Positions 12,946 to 18,657 of a stretch of 21,978 bases of DNA are shown here, piece after piece. The notes beneath the pieces were generated by a model. It did not search any database, had not been told where the DNA came from, and saw only the letters and a list, made by a program, of their open reading frames with translations. The position numbers and the translations under genes are program-made. Each line of letters begins with the position of its first letter. The first letter of the stretch is position 1. This stretch comes from JBKBYG01 sp046313435 (GTDB lineage: Bacteria; Pseudomonadota; Alphaproteobacteria; Rickettsiales; Arcanibacteraceae), in assembly GCA_046313435.1 (NCBI GenBank), contig JBKBYG010000026.1:1-21978 (forward strand). The letters are read 5' to 3'.

Positions 12946-13508
12946 AAATTATCGCAGGAAAATATAAAGGCCGTAAGCTCGTAGTAAGCAAAGAAGAATT
13001 CAGGCCTACAACTGCAAAAACTAAAGAAGGTATTTTCAGTATATTAACAAGCGGAAATTTTCTGAAAGAGGGGAAATCTGTTCTTGAAGAAGCAGTAGTG
13101 TTAGATTTGTTTGCAGGTAGTGCTGCGCTTAGTTTTGAATCTTTATCTCGTGGTGCCACTAAAGCAATAGTAATTGAAATAAATCAGAATAATCTAAATT
13201 CAATAAAAGAAAATGCTTTAAAATTAGGTGTTGAAAAAGATGTTGTTATTATTAAGTCAGATGCTGTAGATCTACCTAAAGCAAAGCTAAAATGTAATAT
13301 AGTGTTTGTAGACCCTCCTTATAATAGTAATTTGCTTGAAAAATCATTACAGTCTCTTATAAAGCAAAATTGGTTAGCAGATGAGGCTATAGTTGTTGTA
13401 GAGGTTGATAATACAGAGAAAAATAATATTCCTGATGATTATTTATTGCTTACTGAAAGAAATTACGGAAAAAGTAAAATTTTGATTTTACAGTATAATA
13501 ATGTATGA
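12942..13508 (+). CDS. rsmD: 16S rRNA (guanine966-N2)-methyltransferase RsmD
   Basis: This 188-aa protein uses S-adenosylmethionine to methylate G966 of 16S rRNA in the assembled small subunit. The N terminus MKIIAGKYKGRKL followed by RPTTAKTKEGIFSIL at ~21-35 is typical of RsmD. Motif I is VLDLFAGSAALSFESLSRGA at ~53-72, and the catalytic DPPYN is at 124-128. Its length is typical of the family. It overlaps rluB upstream and pgpA downstream, each by an ATGA, so two rRNA-modifying enzymes are translated together with a phospholipid enzyme. Confidence 0.95.
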   Translation: MKIIAGKYKGRKLVVSKEEFRPTTAKTKEGIFSILTSGNFLKEGKSVLEEAVVLDLFAGSAALSFESLSRGATKAIVIEINQNNLNSIKENALKLGVEKDVVIIKSDAVDLPKAKLKCNIVFVDPPYNSNLLEKSLQSLIKQNWLADEAIVVVEVDNTEKNNIPDDYLLLTERNYGKSKILILQYNNV

Positions 13509-14062
13509 ATAAAGATCAATATAGTAAGTCTATTGAGCTTTTTGTCACGTTTTTTAATATTGGAAAAGCAAAATTTGCGCCTGGTACATGGGGATCGCTT
13601 GCTGCATATCCATTTCTATTTATTTTAGGAATAGTAATTATTTTAACTTCTATATTCATTACATCCTTACAAAATCCCTATATAATTTTGGGAATTTTAC
13701 TAACTATATTAACTGTTTTATTTTTTGTAGGTAGTAAATTTTCGCAAATTTATGTTGAACATAATGGCAAGGAAGATCCAAAAGAAATAGTTATAGATGA
13801 GGTAGTTGGGCAGGGATTAGTAATATTAGCTGCTATAGCTATTAATTTACCTTATTTTAAAACATATAGTTACTTTGAATGTGGAATAAATATTTGGATG
13901 CTGCCGTTCTTTTTATTTAGATTATTTGATATTATTAAGCCTTGGCCAATAAGTTGGATAGACGCTAATGTCAAAGGCGGCATTGGAGTAATGTTAGATG
14001 ATTTAATAGCAGGAATAATATCTATAATAATATACTATAACATATTTTTCTTAATGCATTAA
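13505..14062 (+). CDS. pgpA: Phosphatidylglycerophosphatase A
   Basis: This 185-aa integral inner-membrane protein removes the phosphate from phosphatidylglycerophosphate to give phosphatidylglycerol. PgpA motifs are present: GTWGS at 27-31, EIVIDEVVGQ at ~94-103 (acidic, metal-binding), FRLFDIIKPWPI at ~138-149, and the C-terminal GVMLDDLIAG at ~161-170. Hydrophobic segments lie at ~33-52, 58-77, 104-116 and 166-182. It is last in the TAATG/ATGA-coupled run and its stop codon lies inside a 14-bp palindrome. The family assignment is firm. Confidence 0.94.
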   Translation: MNKDQYSKSIELFVTFFNIGKAKFAPGTWGSLAAYPFLFILGIVIILTSIFITSLQNPYIILGILLTILTVLFFVGSKFSQIYVEHNGKEDPKEIVIDEVVGQGLVILAAIAINLPYFKTYSYFECGINIWMLPFFLFRLFDIIKPWPISWIDANVKGGIGVMLDDLIAGIISIIIYYNIFFLMH

Positions 14063-14063
14063 G
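14050..14063. repeat. 14-bp perfect palindrome over the pgpA stop codon
   Basis: CTTAATGCATTAAG is a perfect palindrome that includes the pgpA TAA at 14060-14062. It lies 2 bp from the larger hairpin that follows, so the pair could form a compound transcription end. Confidence 0.5.
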
Positions 14064-14065
14064 TA

Positions 14066-14115
14066 TAGCAAATCATATTATATTTTACGTTGAATAGAAA
14101 TAATATGATTTGCTA
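14066..14115. terminator. 16-bp perfect inverted repeat between pgpA and the BON gene
   Basis: TAGCAAATCATATTAT (14066-14081) and ATAATATGATTTGCTA (14100-14115) are perfect inverted copies around an 18-nt spacer, between two convergent genes. There is no T run on either strand. It is probably a bidirectional terminator or an mRNA 3'-end stabiliser. Confidence 0.65.
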
Positions 14116-14126
14116 AAAACTAATTA

Positions 14127-14399
14127 TTAGTAAGACGCATCAGCATCTTCAGTAATTTCTAGATTAGCTTCAATATTTTGATCAGCGCCTGAAGTTTGTT
14201 TAGCTATATTAATTGCTTGATCATAAGCGGCTTGACTTTTAACAGTCCCTGTAAGAGTAACATGACCTTTGTCTGATTTAACATTTATATCTGTTGTATT
14301 AACTAAATCATCTGCTGCATATTTAGCTTTAATTTTAGCTATAATTGCAATATCATCAACAAATTGTTCGACTTTACCAGGTTGTGTATTTGTAGACAT
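14127..14399 (-). CDS. Small BON-domain protein
   Basis: This 90-aa protein starts at 14399 and is nearly all one BON domain: VEQFVDDIAIIAKIKAKYAADDLVNTTDINVKSDKGHVTLTGTV, then an AYDQAINIAKQTSGADQNIEANLEI half, as in OsmY-type proteins that bind phospholipid surfaces. GAAGAGG six nt upstream of the chosen ATG decides this start. The frame stays open to an ATG at 14483, which would add 28 residues including a hydrophobic stretch (LYKFYTICYLIVLVIIYKLLI) able to act as a membrane anchor. BON proteins are usually periplasmic, so that longer form deserves consideration, although the upstream ATG has no Shine-Dalgarno. The short form would be cytoplasmic. The domain call is secure, the start less so. 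Confidence 0.82.
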   Translation of the reverse strand: MSTNTQPGKVEQFVDDIAIIAKIKAKYAADDLVNTTDINVKSDKGHVTLTGTVKSQAAYDQAINIAKQTSGADQNIEANLEITEDADASY

Positions 14400-14674
14400 T
14401 TTATACCTCTTCATTGAAATTAATAATTTATAAATAATTACTAAAACTATTAAATAACAAATAGTATAAAATTTATATAGCATTTATTATAAAAAATATA
14501 AGTTTAGTAATAAAATTTGAACTTTATTTCATAAAAAAAATATAAAATTAAATAATTATCTTAGAAATCGCATAGTTTCTTATATAAATTATATATTGGA
14601 ATATTTAAGTAGAAAAAAAATATATTGTTTATTATATTGAAATATTAAAATGTATATTATAACGAATCTTCAAT

Positions 14675-15373
14675 ATGACAAAAGAAATATGGTATGATTG
14701 GTACGGACAAAACTTATTTTGGTTCCAATCAATAAATAATGTAATTATCAAATTTCCAAAATTTATAAAATTTTTAACGATTTTAACAGAAACTGCCAAT
14801 TATAAAAATATAAATCTAATTATATTTGGCAGTTTTTTAATAAGTTACTTTGCTTTAAAGAGAAATCGCCAATTTTATAATAAAGATAATTATATAAAAT
14901 ATCTAGTGAACCCATTTATTAGAAATTATTTTATAGTTTTTACCGTATATTTTTCTTCATTAATAATAATGTATTTTGCAAAAAAATACTTTAATTATGT
15001 AAGGCCTATTTGTGCCTGGAATTTAAATATTACAGTAATTGAAGTTCACTATAAAAATATGGCTGATTATTTAAGAGATAAATGTATAAATGATAGTAGC
15101 TTTCCCAGTGTACATTCAGCTATTTCTGTTCTAATAGTAACGTACTTGTGGCAGTTTATTGACAGAATGTCATTGAAATTCTTATTAATAATATACGTCT
15201 TATTTATTGGCCTCTCAAGAATTGTATTAGGATTGCATTATCCTGCAGATGTACTTGGAGGATATATATTAGGATCAATTTGCTATTGGTCCATATATTT
15301 AATAATGATCTACAAAATAAATAAACATGACCAAAAAATTACTCAGTTTTTAAATCGAATAATTAGGGAATAA
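14675..15373 (+). CDS. PAP2-family membrane phosphatase
   Basis: This 232-aa protein has several transmembrane helices and the three PAP2 phosphatase motifs in order: KKYFNYVRP at 103-111 (KX6RP), SFPSVHSA at ~142-149 with the general His147 (PSVH in place of PSGH), and SRIVLGLHYPAD at 181-192 with nucleophilic His188 and Asp192. Members dephosphorylate lipid phosphates on the outer face of the inner membrane (phosphatidylglycerophosphate, undecaprenyl pyrophosphate, or lipid A 1-phosphate). The motifs do not tell which. Since pgpA is 0.6 kb away, undecaprenyl pyrophosphate or another lipid is a reasonable alternative. The ~190-bp upstream region (14484-14674) is extremely AT-rich, with no feature I can support. 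Confidence 0.88.
   Translation: MTKEIWYDWYGQNLFWFQSINNVIIKFPKFIKFLTILTETANYKNINLIIFGSFLISYFALKRNRQFYNKDNYIKYLVNPFIRNYFIVFTVYFSSLIIMYFAKKYFNYVRPICAWNLNITVIEVHYKNMADYLRDKCINDSSFPSVHSAISVLIVTYLWQFIDRMSLKFLLIIYVLFIGLSRIVLGLHYPADVLGGYILGSICYWSIYLIMIYKINKHDQKITQFLNRIIRE
14790..14835 (+). terminator. Terminator-like hairpin inside the PAP2 gene
   Basis: AAACTGCCAA (14790-14799) and TTGGCAGTTT (14826-14835) form a perfect 10-bp stem. It extends by five more pairs after one mismatch, and six T's run through 14833-14838. It looks like an intrinsic terminator but lies within codons ~39-55 of an intact gene, so it may be an attenuator or chance. Confidence 0.35.
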
Positions 15374-15387
15374 GTGTTTTAATACAG

Positions 15388-15445
15388 TGTTAACAATAAT
15401 TCTATATAATGGATCGTAATTAATTTTATAGAAAAATTGTTAACA
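15388..15445 (+). promoter_or_regulatory. Promoter of the prepilin-like gene, flanked by inverted TGTTAACA boxes
   Basis: Arms 15388-15409 and 15424-15445 pair at 19 of 22 positions. Each begins or ends with the palindromic box TGTTAACA (15388-15395 and 15438-15445). A perfect -10 hexamer, TATAAT (15405-15410), lies in the left arm; I see no strong -35. The right box ends one base before the ATG at 15447. The layout suits an operator that straddles a promoter and start codon, or an RNA hairpin that hides the ribosome site. It could also act as terminator for the upstream gene. Confidence 0.5.
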
Positions 15446-15446
15446 T

Positions 15447-16163
15447 ATGAATCGTAGAAATGCTTTTAGTCTTGCTGAATTATCAATAGTTTTAACAATT
15501 ATTGCTTTGATATCCGGAGCAATATTAAGTGGGGTAAGCTTTTATTATCAAGCTAATCTTAGGTCTGTTATTAAGGAAATGAGGACAATAAATGCTGCAT
15601 TTACAACTTTTGTAGATGTATATAATTCAATGCCAGGTGATATAAAATACCCTCCGGTTAGTTGGAATGCGGTAGCAGGTAATGGTGATAATATTGTTAC
15701 AGGTGGGGTTGAGTCAAATAATGCTTGGCATCATTTGTATAGGGCTGGTCTTATAAATCAAGTTTTCCCAAGTTATACTTCTGGAACAGACTATAACTTT
15801 TATAAGTCAAATTATCCGCAAGGAATATTTGAAATTAGAGCTATCAGAGCTTTCCTGTATCAACAAAATTACAAAACAGGGCTGAAATTTGGTAAGCAAA
15901 ACAGTAGTACAGCAGGCAATGCAATATTTACACCTAAAGATGCTTCCTATATTGATACTAAGATGGATGATGGCATAGCATCGACAGGTAAATTATTTGG
16001 TCTAGATGGAGATAACTCGGCTGGATATAGTTGTTCAGCATGGTTTAATGAATCATCAAATGGAGTAGTAGCAGGAGTGCCAAGAAATTATAATTTTGCG
16101 ATAAGTTATAGTAGCTGTAGATTTAATTTCTGGGGTGATCCTGAATGGTCGGCACAACAGTAG
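15447..16163 (+). CDS. Type IV prepilin / pseudopilin-like protein
   Basis: This 238-aa protein begins MNRRNAFSLAELSIVLTIIAL. It has a short basic leader, then a class III prepilin cleavage site after Ala6 (normally Gly; Ala is tolerated), Phe at +1 and Glu at +5, with a ~20-residue hydrophobic helix. After cleavage and methylation by a prepilin peptidase the helix would pack into a pilus or type II secretion pseudopilus. The head has a YNSMPGDI motif at ~59-66, seen in a group of alphaproteobacterial pilins, and two late cysteines at ~197 and ~225 that could form a disulfide. No other pilus gene is in the window, so the machinery must be elsewhere. It ends 1 nt from the convergent complex I gene. 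Confidence 0.82.
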   Translation: MNRRNAFSLAELSIVLTIIALISGAILSGVSFYYQANLRSVIKEMRTINAAFTTFVDVYNSMPGDIKYPPVSWNAVAGNGDNIVTGGVESNNAWHHLYRAGLINQVFPSYTSGTDYNFYKSNYPQGIFEIRAIRAFLYQQNYKTGLKFGKQNSSTAGNAIFTPKDASYIDTKMDDGIASTGKLFGLDGDNSAGYSCSAWFNESSNGVVAGVPRNYNFAISYSSCRFNFWGDPEWSAQQ

Positions 16164-16164
16164 A

Positions 16165-16452
16165 CTAACTTTTAAAATTCTTTTCGTAAGATTTAGGCGT
16201 TAATCTATGATCAATTTTAGCTTTAATTTCGTATTCAATTAAATGCATCTCAGCGTATTTGATTGCAGCCTCTTTAGTATCAAAAAAAATATGATTCAGT
16301 TCTTGATGCATATTTGCAGAAGAGATTCGCCCCATTAAAGGCTCAGTATAACGATCACCCTTCTGCTCAATGAATTCTAATTTCCATTTTGATGTATTGT
16401 TCAGCTTGGACTGAGTTGCAGTTTTATTAGGAGAATAGATTATTGCCTTCAT
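16165..16452 (-). CDS. NADH dehydrogenase accessory subunit, NDUFS4-like (ETC complex I conserved region)
   Basis: This 95-aa protein matches the NDUFS4 (18-kDa) family of complex I accessory subunits over most of its length: WKLEFIEQ at ~23-30, PLMGRISS at 38-45, and FFDTKEAAIKYAE at ~56-68. The family occurs in alphaproteobacteria and mitochondria, where it binds the peripheral arm of NADH:quinone oxidoreductase and helps its assembly and stability. The bacterial protein has no targeting sequence. The usual tryptophan in the PLMGW block is Arg here. It is not near other nuo genes, which is normal for this accessory subunit. It converges with the prepilin-like gene with a single base between the stop codons and no terminator. 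Confidence 0.87.
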   Translation of the reverse strand: MKAIIYSPNKTATQSKLNNTSKWKLEFIEQKGDRYTEPLMGRISSANMHQELNHIFFDTKEAAIKYAEMHLIEYEIKAKIDHRLTPKSYEKNFKS

Positions 16453-16558
16453 ATGATTCTAACAATTATGGATTAAATAAATATCTAGTAACAAGTTGCA
16501 TTTCACATTTTTTAATATAATATAAAAAATTATTTTTAACTATATATTTTTGAAATTT

Positions 16559-16807
16559 ATGAAAAATTCTTTATTTGATATCGATAATATTACATATGAA
16601 GAAGCAATTAGTGAGCTGGAAGCAATAGTAAAAAAGCTTGAAAATGGTAAAGATAGTCTAGAAGATTCTATTAATTATTATGAAAAAGCCCATGCGTTGC
16701 GCAAACACTGCTTGAAAAAGCTTCAAGAAGCTCGCTTAAAGGTAGAAAAGATTATTGAGAAATCTGATGGCACCTTAAGCATAAGCCAGGAAAATGTTTT
16801 AGAATAG
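16559..16807 (+). CDS. xseB: Exodeoxyribonuclease VII small subunit
   Basis: This 82-aa protein shows the XseB pattern: ITYEEAISELEAIVKKLENGKDSLEDSINYYEKAHALRKHCLKKLQEARLKVEKI as two long antiparallel helices. It associates with XseA to degrade single-stranded DNA. ATG 16559 is preferred over an in-frame TTG at 16550 three codons upstream; neither has a clear Shine-Dalgarno. XseA is not in the window. The stop at 16805-16807 is within the ribosome site of the next gene, so the two are probably co-translated. Confidence 0.9.
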   Translation: MKNSLFDIDNITYEEAISELEAIVKKLENGKDSLEDSINYYEKAHALRKHCLKKLQEARLKVEKIIEKSDGTLSISQENVLE

Positions 16808-16816
16808 GTGGATATA

Positions 16817-17581
16817 GTGGAGGTAACTATATTGGGATGTGGGTCTTCTCTAGGTGTACCTGTAATAGGATGTAAATGTGTTGTATGTATGTCAACAGAT
16901 TCTAAAAATCAGAGATTTCGATCCTCAGTACTAATTAGCCAAGCTGATATAAATATATTAATTGATACTGGTCCTGACTTAAGAATGCAAGCATTAAGCA
17001 ATAATATAAGTAAAGTTAATGCTATAATATATACGCATGCGCACGCTGATCATGTTAATGGGTTAGATGAAGTCCGTGCATTCCAAAATAATACAATAGA
17101 GATTTACGGAAATTTAGAAACTCTAGAAAGCTTGAAACATAATTTCTCTTATCTTTTTACAGAGGTTAATAAAAATTTTAAATGGCATCGGCCGAATTTA
17201 AAAACGAATATAGTCAATATTGGAGATAAAATAAAAATTGATGGTTTCAATATAGAAATATTTGAACAGATTCATGGTAAAAGTCAAAGTTTAGGTTATA
17301 AAATTAATGATAAATTAGCTTATTCAACGGATGTTTCGGAATTTTCAAAAGAAACTTTAGAGTTATTAGAAAATATTGATGTATGGATTGTAGATTGTTT
17401 AAGTGAAAGTGAGTCGTTTAGTCATGCTTGTTTAAAGCAAGTTTTAGCTTGGATAGAAATTGTGAAACCTAAGAAAGCTATTTTAACTCATTTGAATCAT
17501 GAAATGGAGTATAAAAAATTAAGCGATTTATTGCCTAAAAATATTGAAGTCGCCTACGATAACATGAAAATAACAATTTGA
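16817..17581 (+). CDS. Metallo-beta-lactamase-fold hydrolase, PhnP-like
   Basis: This ~254-aa protein starts EVTILGCGSSLGVPVIGCKCVVC, typical of PhnP-like hydrolases, with a CxCxxC-type cysteine cluster that may bind a structural zinc. The metal-binding HxHxDH is THAHADH at ~73-79, a later GKSQSLGYKI segment supplies an expected loop, and ILTHLNHEM near the C terminus supplies the last His. PhnP itself is a cyclic phosphodiesterase, but the substrate here is unknown. I prefer GTG 17 nt into the line at 16817, because AGGTGG lies five nt upstream and the N terminus then matches the family; GTG 16808 right after the xseB stop would add three residues. The ~180-bp gap after it holds the str promoter. 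Confidence 0.86.
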   Translation: MEVTILGCGSSLGVPVIGCKCVVCMSTDSKNQRFRSSVLISQADINILIDTGPDLRMQALSNNISKVNAIIYTHAHADHVNGLDEVRAFQNNTIEIYGNLETLESLKHNFSYLFTEVNKNFKWHRPNLKTNIVNIGDKIKIDGFNIEIFEQIHGKSQSLGYKINDKLAYSTDVSEFSKETLELLENIDVWIVDCLSESESFSHACLKQVLAWIEIVKPKKAILTHLNHEMEYKKLSDLLPKNIEVAYDNMKITI

Positions 17582-17637
17582 ACTATAAGAATTAATAAAA
17601 AATTTATTAAATTTTATGTTTTAATTGAAATTTTGTC

Positions 17638-17666
17638 TTGACGATTGTAAAAGGAATTATTAGACT
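17638..17666 (+). promoter_or_regulatory. str operon promoter
   Basis: TTGACG (17638-17643) and TAGACT (17661-17666) are separated by exactly 17 bp. They are followed by GCGCG (17667-17671), a GC-rich discriminator in an otherwise AT-rich region. This is the best sigma-70-like match in the window. GC-rich discriminators at ribosomal promoters are typically linked to growth-rate and ppGpp control. Transcription should begin near 17672-17674. Confidence 0.78.
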
Positions 17667-17671
17667 GCGCG

Positions 17672-17701
17672 ATTCCTTGACCTAAGTTTTAGAAAAGGAA
17701 T
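17672..17701 (+). promoter_or_regulatory. Leader hairpin of the str operon
   Basis: ATTCCTT (17672-17678) pairs with AAGGAAT (17695-17701), and an inner CTAA/TTAG helix with a GTT loop sits inside. A further AAGGAAT (17651-17657), in the promoter spacer, is a competing partner at the DNA level. The hairpin would sit at the very 5' end of the transcript, as in leaders that protect mRNA or bind a regulator. Confidence 0.5.
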
Positions 17702-17760
17702 TGCTATATCAAAAACAAAATTTTTAAGAAATAATTAAAAGATAACAGGAGAAATGATTA

Positions 17761-18132
17761 ATGCCTACTATTAATCAACTAGTTCGTAAAGGGCGTTTAA
17801 AGCAGACAAAGAGAAATAAGGTTCCTGCTCTCGAGGCTTGTCCACAAAAAAGAGGTGTTTGTACAAGAGTTTATACAACTACTCCAAAAAAGCCTAACTC
17901 AGCTTTGCGTAAAGTTGCCCGTATAAGATTGACGAACAGTGCTGAGGTTATAAGTTATATTCCAGGTGAAGGGCATAATTTACAGGAGCACTCAGTGGTG
18001 TTGATAAGAGGTGGGCGTGTAAAAGATCTACCGGGTGTGCGTTATCATATAATTCGAGGAGCTTTAGATACTCAGGGTGTAAAAGATAGAAAACAAGGTC
18101 GTTCTAAATACGGCGCAAAAAGGCCAAAATAA
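17761..18132 (+). CDS. rpsL: 30S ribosomal protein S12 (uS12)
   Basis: This 123-aa protein is full-length and highly conserved, and acts in the decoding centre. The TTTPKKPNSALRK block has Lys at the streptomycin-critical position 43 (E. coli K42), and Lys88 is in GGRVKDLPGVRYH, so the sequence is of the streptomycin-sensitive type. Asp89, the usual methylthiolation site, is present. AGGAG (17747-17751) is nine nt upstream of the ATG. It is the first gene of the str operon. Confidence 0.98.
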   Translation: MPTINQLVRKGRLKQTKRNKVPALEACPQKRGVCTRVYTTTPKKPNSALRKVARIRLTNSAEVISYIPGEGHNLQEHSVVLIRGGRVKDLPGVRYHIIRGALDTQGVKDRKQGRSKYGAKRPK

Positions 18133-18162
18133 TTAATTAACTTATAAGGATAAAAAATTTAA

Positions 18163-18633
18163 ATGTCACGTCGTCACGCTTCAGAACCAAGAGAAGTTTT
18201 GCCAGATGCTAAATATGGTGATATTACTTTAACAAAATTAATGAACTGTATAATGAAAGATGGTAAGAAATCTGTTGCAGAAAAAATAGTATATGATGCC
18301 TTAGAGATTATAGAAAATGCTCTTAAAAAGAATCCTTTAGAAGCTTTTAAGGAAGCATTAGACAATGTAATGCCGAATTTGGAAGTAAGGTCAAGAAGGG
18401 TAGGGGGTGCAACTTATCAAGTTCCAGTAGAAGTAAGATCTAAAAGAAGGCAAGCTTTGGCATTGAGATGGTTAGTAACTGCTGCAAAAAAGCGTTCAGA
18501 AAAAGATATGACTGAAAGGTTGGCTAAGGAACTGTTAGATGCGTCAAATAAACGTGGGGCTGCAGTTAAAAAATGTGAGGAAACTCATAAAATGGCTGAA
18601 GCTAATAAAGCATTTTCACATTTTCGTTGGTAA
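18163..18633 (+). CDS. rpsG: 30S ribosomal protein S7 (uS7)
   Basis: This 156-aa protein has the standard length and all family blocks, from the MSRRHASEPREVLPD start through EVRSRRVGGATYQVPVEV (~74-91) to the characteristic end FSHFRW. It nucleates assembly of the 30S head by binding the 3' domain of 16S rRNA, and in E. coli it represses translation of its own operon. It begins 30 nt after rpsL. AAGGA lies 12 nt before the ATG, a rather long spacing. Confidence 0.98.
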   Translation: MSRRHASEPREVLPDAKYGDITLTKLMNCIMKDGKKSVAEKIVYDALEIIENALKKNPLEAFKEALDNVMPNLEVRSRRVGGATYQVPVEVRSKRRQALALRWLVTAAKKRSEKDMTERLAKELLDASNKRGAAVKKCEETHKMAEANKAFSHFRW

Positions 18634-18657
18634 ATTTAATTTTAGGATAATAAGGCA

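Noticed and set aside
17761..18132. Streptomycin resistance allele of rpsL
   Set aside because: Lys43 and Lys88 are both present, the sensitive-type residues.
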